Shown one piece after another: positions 1 through 9,102 of a DNA stretch of 64,000 nt. Below the pieces are notes generated by a model that searched no databases, was not told the origin of the DNA, and was given only the letters and a program-made list of their open reading frames with translations. The stretch is from WTXA01 sp964415195 (GTDB lineage: Bacteria; Bacillota; TC1): NCBI GenBank assembly GCA_964415195.1, contig CAYPYD010000002.1, forward strand, positions 219,910-283,909. The letters run 5' to 3'. Position numbers and translations under genes: made by a program. How positions within the stretch are numbered: position 1 is the stretch's first letter; the number at the start of each line of letters is the position of its first letter.

Positions 1-2154
1 AATAACTATATCGGAGCTATTACTGTTGACGAAGATTTTTATGGTCTCGCATATGCAGATATTACAACTGGTGAATTCATGACCACAGCCATTGCCAGAT
101 ATGAAGGCCTAGACTCATTATATAGTGAATCAGAACGTCTGGATATTAAAGAACTAGTCGGTAACGACATTCAATTAATCAACTCATTCAAAGATAAAGG
201 GATATACTCAACATTACATGATGGAGAAGTTTTATCTGCAGAAATTACAATTGATTTTAAAATTGATATATTTGGATATAATGCATGTATACAAAGTATA
301 AATCTCCTGTATTCCTATTTAAAATATACTCAAAAAAGTAATATTAAAATATTGGAGCAAGCTAGGTATTATTCACTAACCCAATATATGTCTATAGATT
401 CATGGAGCAGACAAAATCTCGAAATAACAAGGAACATTCGAACAGGAGATAATAGAAATACCCTGCTTTCGATTTTAGATAAAACAAAGACTGCTTTTGG
501 GGGGAGACTCTTAAAAAGATGGCTGGAACAACCATTGCTTGATCTTGAGCAGATTATTGCTAGACAAAATGTTGTAGAATTACAATTTAAAGACGTTTAT
601 TTTAATCAAACTATTAGGGATGCTCTAAAAGGTATCTATGACATAGAGCGTATCTTAGGCCGATTAAGTTTCGGGACAGGGAACGGGAAGGATCTTCTCG
701 CCTTAAAAAATTCATTAATCAATATAGAGAAAATAAGGCTTCTTTTAATAGAAAATAAGTCGAAATGTTTGGTTGGGTATATTTCAAACCTGGAAGACAG
801 TTCGAATTTGATAGGGTATTTGGATATATCCATAAATGAGGAACCACCGTTTACTTTAAAAGAGGGTGGAATAATTAAAGCTGGTTACAATAAAGATGTT
901 GATTATTTGAGGAAATTGAGTAACGAAAGCAAGGAATTAATCAAGGAACTGGAAGCAAAAGAGCGAGACAGACTAGGAATCAAATCATTAAAGGTTGGAT
1001 ATAACAAGGTCTTTGGCTACTATTTGGAAATCACTAAAAGCAATGCCCATTTAGCACCACCAGATTACATAAGAAAACAGACCATAGCTGGTGGCGAACG
1101 ATTTATAAATGAAGAGTTGAAGAACTTGGAATATGCACTTATCCATAGTAAGGATAAGCTGATTGCCTTGGAATATGAAATATTTACAGAAATCAGAAAT
1201 AAGGTTTTAACAGAAACTGATATTTTAAAGAAAATTGCTGCTTGTGTCGGAGAGATTGATGTATTATCCTCATTTGCTTATGTAGCTCAAGTAAATGACT
1301 ATGTAAGGCCGAATATTGACAATGATCAAGGTTTTAATTTAGTCAGTGGTCGACATCCAATGGTAGAGAAGTTAGTCGATTTTGAAAGTTATGTTGCTAA
1401 TGATTTTGATATAAATGATAATAATCTAGCAATTATTACTGGACCAAATATGGCTGGTAAATCTACCTTTATTAGAATGTTGGCAATTTTAACTATAATG
1501 GCCCAGTGCGGAAGTTTCATTCCGGCAAAATATTTTAAATTTGGAATTGTTGATAAAGTTTATGCCCGTGTAGGAGCAAGTGATGATTTAGGCAGTGGGC
1601 AGAGTACATTCATGGTAGAAATGAATGAGGTTGCCTCAATACTCAAAAATGCAACTGATAGAAGCTTGATTATCTTAGATGAAGTTGGCAGAGGAACAAG
1701 TACTTTAGATGGCTTGTCCATTGCCTGGGCAGTGAGCGAATACCTTTTAACAAAGATAAAAGCTAGAACAGTTTTTGCAACACATTATCATGAATTAATA
1801 GATTTAGAAAACTATTTTAAAAATGTATTCAATCTGTCAATGGCTGTTCAAGAATATAGGGATCAAATTGTATTCTTAAGAAAAGTTGTGCCAGGTGGTG
1901 CTGATAAAAGTTATGGAATACATGTTGCCAAGATGGCAGGCCTTCCTGATGATTTAATTAGAAGAGCGGAAGAGAAGATGAATCAATTTGAATTTCCTGA
2001 TTTAGTTGAAGAAAAGCAACTAACTTTGGAGATAATTGAACAAGATAATCCCCTTAAAGAACTATTAGCTGAGGTTAACCCTAACGAGCTTACACCATTA
2101 GAAGCCTTAGAGTTAGTCTATAAACTTAAAGTTAAATTACAGGAGAAATTATGA
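1..2154 (+). CDS. mutS: DNA mismatch repair ATPase MutS (5' end outside window)
   Basis: MutS recognises base mismatches and small loops as a clamp dimer and recruits MutL. The frame is open from base 1, so the first in-window ATG is not the start. About 717 residues are visible; by comparison with typical MutS (about 850-880) roughly the first 130 are missing, including the mismatch-contacting FxE motif. The connector, lever and clamp regions are present, followed by the ABC-type ATPase: Walker A GPNMAGKST at visible codons 481-489, Walker B LIILDEVGRGTS with DE at 560-561, and the TFATHYHEL switch near codon 593. The gene overlaps mutL by 4 bases (ATGA), so the two are probably translationally coupled. 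Family assignment is certain. Confidence 0.97.
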   Translation, partial: NNYIGAITVDEDFYGLAYADITTGEFMTTAIARYEGLDSLYSESERLDIKELVGNDIQLINSFKDKGIYSTLHDGEVLSAEITIDFKIDIFGYNACIQSINLLYSYLKYTQKSNIKILEQARYYSLTQYMSIDSWSRQNLEITRNIRTGDNRNTLLSILDKTKTAFGGRLLKRWLEQPLLDLEQIIARQNVVELQFKDVYFNQTIRDALKGIYDIERILGRLSFGTGNGKDLLALKNSLINIEKIRLLLIENKSKCLVGYISNLEDSSNLIGYLDISINEEPPFTLKEGGIIKAGYNKDVDYLRKLSNESKELIKELEAKERDRLGIKSLKVGYNKVFGYYLEITKSNAHLAPPDYIRKQTIAGGERFINEELKNLEYALIHSKDKLIALEYEIFTEIRNKVLTETDILKKIAACVGEIDVLSSFAYVAQVNDYVRPNIDNDQGFNLVSGRHPMVEKLVDFESYVANDFDINDNNLAIITGPNMAGKSTFIRMLAILTIMAQCGSFIPAKYFKFGIVDKVYARVGASDDLGSGQSTFMVEMNEVASILKNATDRSLIILDEVGRGTSTLDGLSIAWAVSEYLLTKIKARTVFATHYHELIDLENYFKNVFNLSMAVQEYRDQIVFLRKVVPGGADKSYGIHVAKMAGLPDDLIRRAEEKMNQFEFPDLVEEKQLTLEIIEQDNPLKELLAEVNPNELTPLEALELVYKLKVKLQEKL

Positions 2155-3857
2155 GCAAGAAAATCATAATACTTGATGAAAATACAATAAATCAAATAGC
2201 GGCTGGAGAGGTAATTGAACAACCTTCTTCAGTAGTAAAGGAACTTGTTGAAAATAGTATTGATGCTGGGGCCAGTCACATAACTATAAGTATATCAGCA
2301 GCAGGTTTAAAAGAAATTAAAGTTACAGATGATGGGCATGGTATTGATGAAGAAAATATCGAAAAAGCATTTTCAAGATATGGTACCAGCAAGTTAAGCA
2401 CAATAGATGATCTTTATACTCTAAATACCATGGGGTTTAGAGGGGAAGCACTAGCAAGTATAGGGTCAGTCAGTAAAGTACAGATATCATCACGTACGAA
2501 GGATTTTGAGTATGGAATTACATTAGGTATAGAAGGTGGGAATTTCACAAGTAAGAAGGCTGATACTCTAAATATTGGAACTACTATCAGAGTAAATGAC
2601 TTATTTTATAATACACCTGTCAGACAAAAATTCTTAAGAAGTTCTCTAAGAGAAACTAGGGATATAATAGATATTGTAGAAAAACTGGCTTTGTCAAAAC
2701 CAGAGATTGCTTTTAATTTAATAGTTGATAACAAGCAAGTTTTTAAAAGTAGGGGTAATGGGGATATCAAGGAACTAGCAGCTCAAGTGTTTTCCTATAA
2801 CATTGGCAAGGAGATGCTACCGCTGGACTCGTTAAAGAATGGTATTAGAGTTTGGGGCTTAGTAGGTAACTACAATGTTTATAGAGGCAATAGAGATAAC
2901 ATCATTTTTTTTATAAACTCCAGGTACGTCATTAGTAATACTTTGGCAAAGGCCTTGGAGAGTGCTTACAGAAGTAGGTTACCAATCAATAAGTATCCGG
3001 TGGGCATTATCTATCTTGAAATCCCACAATATTTAGTAGAAGTGAATATACACCCTAAGAAAATGGCAGTAAAGATAGATCAAGAAGAAATAATCACATC
3101 CTTGATAACCAATGAAGTCGAAAAATTATTAATAGAATCCAATAAATTACCAGTAAAAAGTAAAACTGTGGAAATTGATAGTTTCAAAAAAAATGATATG
3201 AAAGAAATAAAAGTTGTTGAATATCCTAGTTTGGATAAAGAGGAACAGCTGAGTCTATATGAAAGTAAATATAAGGATAATCCTTTTTTTAATATTGAAG
3301 TTTTAGGGACAATTAAAGATACATATATAATTGCTAGTATGAATGACACATTGTATATTATAGACCAACATGCCGCTCATGAAAGGGTTAATTTTGAAGA
3401 AGCTTTGAAGGAATTTGAATCAACAGGTTTTAAAAGCCAATTTCTACTTGAACCATATCTAGTTTCTCTAAATAATACAGACTATATGAGAGTCATCGAA
3501 AACATAGATAAGTTAATGAACTATGGGGTGATATTGGAAAGTTTTGGTGAGGGTGCCTTTTTAATCAGAGGTTTACCTTTAAAGATAATTGGAGAGGAAG
3601 CAACAAGTGAATTCTTCCTTGACTTGATTGATTCTTTTGATAACAATGATTCAGAGGAAGTGAAAAATTTAATGTTAGAGAAGGCTGCTTGTTCTCGCTC
3701 AGTAAAAGCTGGTAGTTATATTAATAAAAATGAACTAAAAGCATTGATCCAAAGATTGGGAGAAAGTGAATTTCCATTTACTTGTCCACATGGGAGACCA
3801 ACATTTTTAAAACTTAATGTTATGGACTTGGAAAAATTGTTTTTAAGGAGCAAGTGA
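2151..3857 (+). CDS. mutL: DNA mismatch repair protein MutL (endonuclease type)
   Basis: MutL links MutS mismatch recognition to strand removal. The N-terminal GHKL ATPase shows ELVENSIDAGA (Asn/Glu of motif I), DDGHGI and GFRGEALASI within the first 105 residues. The C-terminal dimerisation domain carries DQHAAHERVNFE (residues 405-416), the metal-binding endonuclease motif of MutL proteins in bacteria without MutH, plus ACSRSVKAG and CPHGRPT near the end. At 568 residues it is slightly shorter than Bacillus MutL, mainly in the linker near residues 330-385. The start overlaps the mutS stop. No MutH is present here, in line with a nicking MutL. Confidence 0.97.
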   Translation: MSKKIIILDENTINQIAAGEVIEQPSSVVKELVENSIDAGASHITISISAAGLKEIKVTDDGHGIDEENIEKAFSRYGTSKLSTIDDLYTLNTMGFRGEALASIGSVSKVQISSRTKDFEYGITLGIEGGNFTSKKADTLNIGTTIRVNDLFYNTPVRQKFLRSSLRETRDIIDIVEKLALSKPEIAFNLIVDNKQVFKSRGNGDIKELAAQVFSYNIGKEMLPLDSLKNGIRVWGLVGNYNVYRGNRDNIIFFINSRYVISNTLAKALESAYRSRLPINKYPVGIIYLEIPQYLVEVNIHPKKMAVKIDQEEIITSLITNEVEKLLIESNKLPVKSKTVEIDSFKKNDMKEIKVVEYPSLDKEEQLSLYESKYKDNPFFNIEVLGTIKDTYIIASMNDTLYIIDQHAAHERVNFEEALKEFESTGFKSQFLLEPYLVSLNNTDYMRVIENIDKLMNYGVILESFGEGAFLIRGLPLKIIGEEATSEFFLDLIDSFDNNDSEEVKNLMLEKAACSRSVKAGSYINKNELKALIQRLGESEFPFTCPHGRPTFLKLNVMDLEKLFLRSK

Positions 3858-4783
3858 TGATAATTGGGATTGTTGGACCAACTGGTTCAGGGAAAAGTTC
3901 TTTAGCTATAGAGTTAGCCAAGTTATGTAAGGGCTCTATAATATCTTGCGACTCAGTACAAGTCTATAAAGGTTTCAACATAGGTTCTGGAAAAGTGACA
4001 GAATTAGAAAAACAGGGAATACCCCATTATTTACTTGATATTAAAAATGGTAACGAGGAATTTACAGCAGGAGAATTTGTTCATAAAGCACAAGAAGCCA
4101 TAGAGGATATTGAGAAGATGGGCAGGGTACCTATAATTACTGGCGGAACCGGCTTATATTACAGAGCTTTCGCTTATCAGTATGCTTTAAATGATGGAGC
4201 AAAAGAAAAAGAAAAAAAGCTTAGAGATAAGTACTTGTCTATTCTTGAAGAAAAGGGTGTCAGGTACCTCTACCAAAAACTCTTAGAGGTTGATAAAAAA
4301 AGTGCTATGGAAATCAATCCTAATCATTCATCTAGAATTATTAGAGCTTTGGTTTTTTATTATACAAATCTAGATGGTATATCGAAACAAAAAGATGAAA
4401 CTAAAGGTTTAAGGGATGATATTGTTGGTATATACCTTGATGTTGACCGTGAAGTTTTGTATGATAATATAAGTAAACGAGTGGATAAAATGATTGAGAA
4501 TGGTTTAATTGAAGAAGTTAAAGAATTACTTGCAAGAGGTATTAGCGATGAGTCAGCACCGATGAAAACTATTGGCTACAAGGAGATTGTGAGCTATCTG
4601 AAAGGTGATTATGGATTAGATGAAGCTATTGCTTCAATCAAGCAAAATAGTAGACACTATGCTAAGCGACAAATAACCTGGTTTAGGAGACATGATGAGC
4701 TTTTTAGGATGTCATATAATTCAATTAATGACAGGGAAAAAATTATTTCTCATTTATTAAAATTTTTAAATAAAACACATTGA
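3857..4783 (+). CDS. miaA: tRNA dimethylallyltransferase MiaA
   Basis: MiaA transfers the dimethylallyl group to N6 of A37 in tRNAs reading UNN codons. The N-terminal P-loop GPTGSGKSS, the substrate-binding DSVQVYKG, GGTGLYYRA and the C-terminal KRQITWFRRHD are present; the length of 308 residues is normal. I prefer ATG 3857, which overlaps the mutL stop as TGATG and lies 6 bases after the AGGAG at 3846-3850. GTG 3854 would leave only 3 bases. No hfq follows; a tRNA operon does. The stop codon TGA (4781-4783) lies inside the -35 box of the tRNA promoter. Confidence 0.96.
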   Translation: MIIGIVGPTGSGKSSLAIELAKLCKGSIISCDSVQVYKGFNIGSGKVTELEKQGIPHYLLDIKNGNEEFTAGEFVHKAQEAIEDIEKMGRVPIITGGTGLYYRAFAYQYALNDGAKEKEKKLRDKYLSILEEKGVRYLYQKLLEVDKKSAMEINPNHSSRIIRALVFYYTNLDGISKQKDETKGLRDDIVGIYLDVDREVLYDNISKRVDKMIENGLIEEVKELLARGISDESAPMKTIGYKEIVSYLKGDYGLDEAIASIKQNSRHYAKRQITWFRRHDELFRMSYNSINDREKIISHLLKFLNKTH

Positions 4784-4807
4784 CATTAATTCCCATTATG
4801 ATATAAT
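4780..4807 (+). promoter_or_regulatory. Sigma-A promoter of the tRNA operon
   Basis: Perfect -35 TTGACA (4780-4785) and -10 TATAAT (4802-4807) with a 16-bp spacer, ending 18 bases before the first tRNA. The -35 box overlaps the miaA stop codon. Both boxes match consensus, as expected for stable RNA. Confidence 0.85.
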
Positions 4808-4825
4808 TATTCTTGCGTTCAGGTT

Positions 4826-4902
<77 letters not shown>

Positions 4903-4928
4903 ATTCAAGAACCAAATATATTTAATAT

Positions 4929-5003
4929 GGCCCGTTGGTCAAGCGGTTAAGACACCGCCCTTTCACGGCGGTATCAGGGGTTCAATTCCCCTACGGGTCA
5001 CCA
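4929..5003 (+). tRNA. tRNA-Glu (anticodon TTC)
   Basis: Cloverleaf of 75 bases with acceptor GGCCCGT/ACGGGTC and encoded CCA. Anticodon stem CCGCC/GGCGG encloses loop CTTTCAC, giving TTC. Lies 26 bases after tRNA-Pro. Confidence 0.95.
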
Positions 5004-5023
5004 ATATTTACTTTAATTTAGAT

Positions 5024-5099
5024 GGCCCCGTGGTGTAGCGGTTATCACGCCTGCCTGTCACGCAGGAGATCGTCGGTTCAAATCCGATCGGGGTCGCCA
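5024..5099 (+). tRNA. tRNA-Asp (anticodon GTC)
   Basis: Cloverleaf of 76 bases with acceptor GGCCCCG/CGGGGTC, discriminator G and encoded CCA. Anticodon stem CCTGC/GCAGG encloses loop CTGTCAC, giving GTC. Confidence 0.95.
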
Positions 5100-5104
5100 A
5101 AATT

Positions 5105-5180
5105 GCTGGTGTAGCTCAATTGGCAGAGCAGCTGATTTGTAATCAGCAGGTTGCGGGTTCAAGTCCCATCACCAGCTCCA
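5105..5180 (+). tRNA. tRNA-Thr (anticodon TGT)
   Basis: Cloverleaf of 76 bases with acceptor GCTGGTG/CACCAGC and encoded CCA. Anticodon stem GCTGA/TCAGC encloses loop TTTGTAA, giving TGT. Only 5 bases separate it from tRNA-Asp. Confidence 0.95.
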
Positions 5181-5187
5181 TTTTTTT

Positions 5188-5272
5188 GGGGAGATTCCCG
5201 AGAGGCTAAAGGGGGCAGACTGTAAATCTGTTGTCTACGACTTCGCAGGTTCGAATCCTGCTCTCCCCACCA
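5188..5272 (+). tRNA. tRNA-Tyr (anticodon GTA)
   Basis: 85 bases with a long variable arm, as expected for bacterial tRNA-Tyr. Acceptor GGGGAGA/TCTCCCC with encoded CCA. Anticodon stem GCAGA/TCTGT (one G-U pair) encloses loop CTGTAAA, giving GTA. tRNA-Tyr is among the UNN-reading tRNAs modified by MiaA, encoded just upstream. Confidence 0.95.
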
Positions 5273-5279
5273 AATTTAT

Positions 5280-5354
5280 TGGGGTGTCGCCAAGCGGTAA
5301 GGCACCGGTTTTTGGTACCGGCACTCGTTGGTTCGAATCCAGCCACCCCAGCCA
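5280..5354 (+). tRNA. tRNA-Gln (anticodon TTG)
   Basis: Cloverleaf of 75 bases with acceptor TGGGGTG/CACCCCA and encoded CCA. Anticodon stem CCGGT/ACCGG encloses loop TTTTGGT, giving TTG. Last gene of the operon. Confidence 0.95.
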
Positions 5355-5393
5355 ATTTTCGGTAAGATCCAATATATGATATAAGCCTTTTAT

Positions 5394-5413
5394 GAGCCAA
5401 TGGCTCTTTTTTT
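5394..5413 (+). terminator. Rho-independent terminator of the tRNA operon
   Basis: Stem GAGCC/GGCTC with a 3-base loop followed by a run of T. The stem is short but the T tract is strong, and it sits between the last tRNA and the leuS promoter. Confidence 0.7.
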
Positions 5414-5427
5414 ATTTATACAATTCG

Positions 5428-5456
5428 TTGTATAGAAAAGAAAATTTTGATAAAAT
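5428..5456 (+). promoter_or_regulatory. Probable leuS promoter
   Basis: TTGTAT (5428-5433), 17-bp spacer, TAAAAT (5451-5456). No T-box or other leader fits in the remaining 24 bases before the start, so leuS seems not to be controlled by tRNA-sensing attenuation. Confidence 0.55.
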
Positions 5457-5480
5457 AGAATAATTAAGGAGGTTGTTAAT

Positions 5481-7892
5481 TTGAAAGAATATAATCCTGG
5501 AATAATAGAGAAAAAGTGGCAGAACATATGGGATGAAAATGGTACATTCTATGCAGAAAATGGAAGTGCAAAGCCAAAATACTATCTTTTGATTGAATTT
5601 CCCTATCCATCAGGAAAGGGTTTACATGTTGGACATCCAAGACCATACACAGCCTTGGATATTGTAGCTAGAAAAAGAAGACTTGAGGGCTATAATGTGC
5701 TTTATCCTATTGGTTGGGATGCTTTTGGCCTACCTACTGAAAACTATGCTATTAAAAACAAAGTTCATCCAAGAGAAGTTACCAAGGAGAATATTGCAAG
5801 ATTCAAGGAACAACTAAAGTCACTTGGATTTTCTTTTGATTGGTCAAGAGAAATTAATACAACAGATCAAGAATATTATAAATGGACACAATGGATATTT
5901 ATCCAATTATATAATATGGGACTCGCCTATAAAAAGGAATTCCCTATCAACTGGTGCCCTGCCTGTAAGGCAGGACTAGCCAATGAAGAAGTTGTTAACG
6001 GTAACTGTGAAAGATGCGGAGGCGCCGTCCATAAAAAGGTTAAGAATCAGTGGATGTTAAAAATCACTGAATACGCTGATAGATTAATAGATGATTTAGA
6101 TGATTTGGACTATATTGAAAGAGTTAAGACACAACAGAAGAATTGGATTGGCCGATCATATGGATTAGAGGCAGATTTTAAAATTGATGGTACTAATGAA
6201 GCTCTAAGTGTTTACACTACAAGACCGGATACTATGTATGGTGCTACCTATATGGTTATAGCTCCAGAGCATGAACTAATTGAGAAATTAAAGGATAAGA
6301 TTAGCAATTATGAAGAACTTGTAAGTTATAGAGATGAATCAGCTAACAAATCAGATTTAGAAAGAACAGAAATAGTAAAAGACAAAACAGGAGTAAGAAT
6401 TGAGGGCATTGATGCAATCAATCCTATAACTGGTATGAAGATTCCTGTTTATGTATCTGACTATGTATTAATAACCTACGGTACAGGAGCCATTATGGCT
6501 GTACCGGCACATGATACAAGAGACTATGAGTTCGCCAAGAAGTTTAACTTGCCAATAATTGAAGTTGTTTCTGGCGGCAATATAGAAGAAGAAGCATATA
6601 CTGATAATGAAAACGGTGTGTTAATCAACTCGGAGTTGATCAATGGACTGATAGTTAACGAAGCCAAAGAAAAAATTAGTGATTATCTTGAAAACAAAGG
6701 AATAGGTAGAAGAACTAAAAACTTCAAACTTAGAGACTGGGTATTTTCAAGACAAAGATATTGGGGAGAGCCAATTCCATTGGTTCATTGTGATAGTTGT
6801 GGCTGGGTACCTTTAGATATTAAAGAATTGCCATTGGTATTGCCTGATGTTGAAAGCTATGAGCCAACTGATAACGGGGAATCACCATTAGCAACAATGA
6901 CTGAATGGGTTAATACGACTTGTCCAAAATGTGGTGGTAAAGCAATTAGAGAAACTGATACAATGCCTCAATGGGCTGGATCATCATGGTATTTCTTAAG
7001 ATATATTGATCCACATAATGACCAAGCATTAGCCAGTGAAGAAAGCATAGATTATTTTATGCCTGTTGATTGGTATAATGGTGGAATGGAACATACAACA
7101 CTTCATCTTCTGTATTCAAGATTCTGGCATAAGGTGCTTTATGATGTTGGAGTAGTTAAAACAAAGGAACCATATCTAAAAAGAACTTCTCATGGGATGA
7201 TTCTAGGAGAAAATGGTGAAAAAATGTCCAAATCAAGAGGTAATGTTGTAAATCCTGATGAAATTGTGGACGAATACGGTGCAGATACTCTACGAATGTA
7301 TGAAATGTTTATAGGTGACTTCGAAAAAAGTGTTCCTTGGTCCATGAATGGTGTTAAGGGATGTCGAAGATTCCTAGATAAGGTATTTAGACTTCAGGAA
7401 AGTTTGGTTGGTGGAGAGGCATATACAAATGACATGGAAGTGCTGATGCATAAGACTATTAAAAAGGTATCTAATGACTTTGAAACCTTAAAGTACAATA
7501 CTGGTATTTCAACAATGATGGAATTAGTTAATGCCTTTAATAAAAAAGGTTCAATAAATACTAAGGAATATGAAACATTCTTGATTCTATTAAATCCTGT
7601 AGCTCCACATTTAACTGAAGAATTATGGGTTTTAGCTGGCTTACCGGGAATGTTGAATCAAACAAATTGGCCAAAATTTGAAGAGGCAAAAACTATTGAT
7701 GAAACTATAGATATGCCAGTTCAAATCAATGGTAAATTTAGAGGTACAGTAAATATTGGCAGAAATGCCAGTTTGGAAGAAGCAAAGGCTGCTGCTTTTG
7801 CAAATCCTGAATTATTAGTAAATTTAGAAGGGAAAACTATTATCAAGGAGATATTTGTCCCAGGGAAAATATTCAACTTGGTTGTTAAATAG
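5481..7892 (+). CDS. leuS: Leucyl-tRNA synthetase
   Basis: Charges tRNA-Leu. Class Ia synthetase of 803 residues, the usual bacterial size. The HIGH-type motif is HVGH (49-52). Zinc-type Cys pairs (CPAC, CERC) near 160-180, the CP1 editing domain with TTRPDTMYGA, and KMSKS (581-585) are visible. The start is a TTG at 5481, 7 bases after AAGGAGGT (5466-5473); no better in-frame ATG exists nearby and the N-terminus MKEYNPGIIEKKWQ is the family start. It is 18 bases upstream of the aminotransferase and likely shares its transcript. Confidence 0.97.
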   Translation: MKEYNPGIIEKKWQNIWDENGTFYAENGSAKPKYYLLIEFPYPSGKGLHVGHPRPYTALDIVARKRRLEGYNVLYPIGWDAFGLPTENYAIKNKVHPREVTKENIARFKEQLKSLGFSFDWSREINTTDQEYYKWTQWIFIQLYNMGLAYKKEFPINWCPACKAGLANEEVVNGNCERCGGAVHKKVKNQWMLKITEYADRLIDDLDDLDYIERVKTQQKNWIGRSYGLEADFKIDGTNEALSVYTTRPDTMYGATYMVIAPEHELIEKLKDKISNYEELVSYRDESANKSDLERTEIVKDKTGVRIEGIDAINPITGMKIPVYVSDYVLITYGTGAIMAVPAHDTRDYEFAKKFNLPIIEVVSGGNIEEEAYTDNENGVLINSELINGLIVNEAKEKISDYLENKGIGRRTKNFKLRDWVFSRQRYWGEPIPLVHCDSCGWVPLDIKELPLVLPDVESYEPTDNGESPLATMTEWVNTTCPKCGGKAIRETDTMPQWAGSSWYFLRYIDPHNDQALASEESIDYFMPVDWYNGGMEHTTLHLLYSRFWHKVLYDVGVVKTKEPYLKRTSHGMILGENGEKMSKSRGNVVNPDEIVDEYGADTLRMYEMFIGDFEKSVPWSMNGVKGCRRFLDKVFRLQESLVGGEAYTNDMEVLMHKTIKKVSNDFETLKYNTGISTMMELVNAFNKKGSINTKEYETFLILLNPVAPHLTEELWVLAGLPGMLNQTNWPKFEEAKTIDETIDMPVQINGKFRGTVNIGRNASLEEAKAAAFANPELLVNLEGKTIIKEIFVPGKIFNLVVK

Positions 7893-7910
7893 TTTAGTAA
7901 GGAGAATTTA

Positions 7911-9083
7911 ATGGATTATAATAAAGTTATTTCAAAAGTAGTTAGAGAAATGAAGCCTTCAGCTATCAGAAAATATTTTGATTTTTCTGAAAGAAAGGAA
8001 AAAGTTATCACTTTAGGAGTAGGTGAACCAGACTTCCCAACTCCAAAATCATTTTGTGATGCTGCAATTGAATCAATAAATAATAAAGAGACATTCTATA
8101 CAAGTAATTGGGGTTCAATTGAATTAAGAGAAGCTATTAGTGACTATATGAAAGAAAGATTTCAATTAGAATATAGCTCGTTAAATGAAGTGTTGATCAC
8201 TGTTGGTACTAGCGAAGCATTGGATCTATCTTTAAGATCATTAATAGATCCAGGAGATGAGGTTATCATTCCTGAACCATGCTATGTATCCTATGAACCT
8301 AATGTAAGATTAGTTGGTGGTGTACCAGTATATGTTGAAACCAAAAGTGAAAATAAATTCAAGCTTATGGCAGCTGATTTAGAAAAAGTAATTACACCAA
8401 AGACCAAAGTATTGGTGCTACCATATCCAAGCAATCCAACTGGTGGAATTATGACCAGGGAAGAATTAGAACCTATTGCTGAGTTAGTAAAAAAATATGA
8501 TATATTTGTAATTTCTGATGAACTCTATAGCGAGCTAAGTTATGGTATTAAACATACAAGCATGGCTACACTTCCTGGTATGAGGGAAAGAACTTATGTG
8601 ATAAATGGATTTTCAAAATCTTTTGCTATGACAGGTTGGAGAGTAGGTTTTGTCTGTGGACCAAGTGAATTATTAACGCAAACAGTTAAGATACATCAAT
8701 ATACTATGCTTTGTGCACCTATTATGGCTCAAAAAGCTGCAACTAAAGCATTAAGAGATGGTATTCCTGAAATGGAAAACATGGTATCTGTTTACAATGA
8801 GAGAAGAAAATACTTAGTTGACAGATTAAACAAGATGGGACTAGATTGCTTTGAACCAGAAGGAGCATTTTATGCCTTTCCAAGTATAAAGAGAACTGGC
8901 ATGAAGTCCGAGGAATTTGCTGATACACTTTTAGACACAAAAAATGTTGCAGTTGTACCTGGAACAGGTTTTGGTCCTAATGGAGAAGGCTTTATCAGAA
9001 TATGTTACGCTTATTCAATTGAAGAGATTACAGAAGCCTTGAATAGGATAGAAGAATTTGTTAAAGAATTAATTAAAAAATAG
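7911..9083 (+). CDS. PLP-dependent class I/II aminotransferase
   Basis: A fold-type I aminotransferase of 390 residues. The PLP-binding lysine lies in NGFSKSFAMTGWRVGF; the cofactor-contacting YPSNPTGG, SDELYSELSY and C-terminal GFIRICYAYS (substrate-carboxylate Arg) are present. It resembles the AspB/PatA group (aspartate or N-acetyl-LL-diaminopimelate type aminotransferases). The donor cannot be decided from sequence alone. The dap genes lie 2 kb downstream, so a role in lysine synthesis is possible but is only inference. Translation starts 18 bases after leuS, preceded by AAGGAGAA. Confidence 0.9.
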   Translation: MDYNKVISKVVREMKPSAIRKYFDFSERKEKVITLGVGEPDFPTPKSFCDAAIESINNKETFYTSNWGSIELREAISDYMKERFQLEYSSLNEVLITVGTSEALDLSLRSLIDPGDEVIIPEPCYVSYEPNVRLVGGVPVYVETKSENKFKLMAADLEKVITPKTKVLVLPYPSNPTGGIMTREELEPIAELVKKYDIFVISDELYSELSYGIKHTSMATLPGMRERTYVINGFSKSFAMTGWRVGFVCGPSELLTQTVKIHQYTMLCAPIMAQKAATKALRDGIPEMENMVSVYNERRKYLVDRLNKMGLDCFEPEGAFYAFPSIKRTGMKSEEFADTLLDTKNVAVVPGTGFGPNGEGFIRICYAYSIEEITEALNRIEEFVKELIKK

Positions 9084-9102
9084 AAATGTGAGGGGAAGTC
9101 AG

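Noticed and set aside
4784..4825. hfq after miaA
   Set aside because: The usual neighbour is missing; only the tRNA promoter lies between miaA and the first tRNA.
5206..5400. Minus-strand open frame across tRNA-Tyr and tRNA-Gln
   Set aside because: It covers two well-folded tRNA genes; its product is the familiar spurious translation of tRNA antisense.
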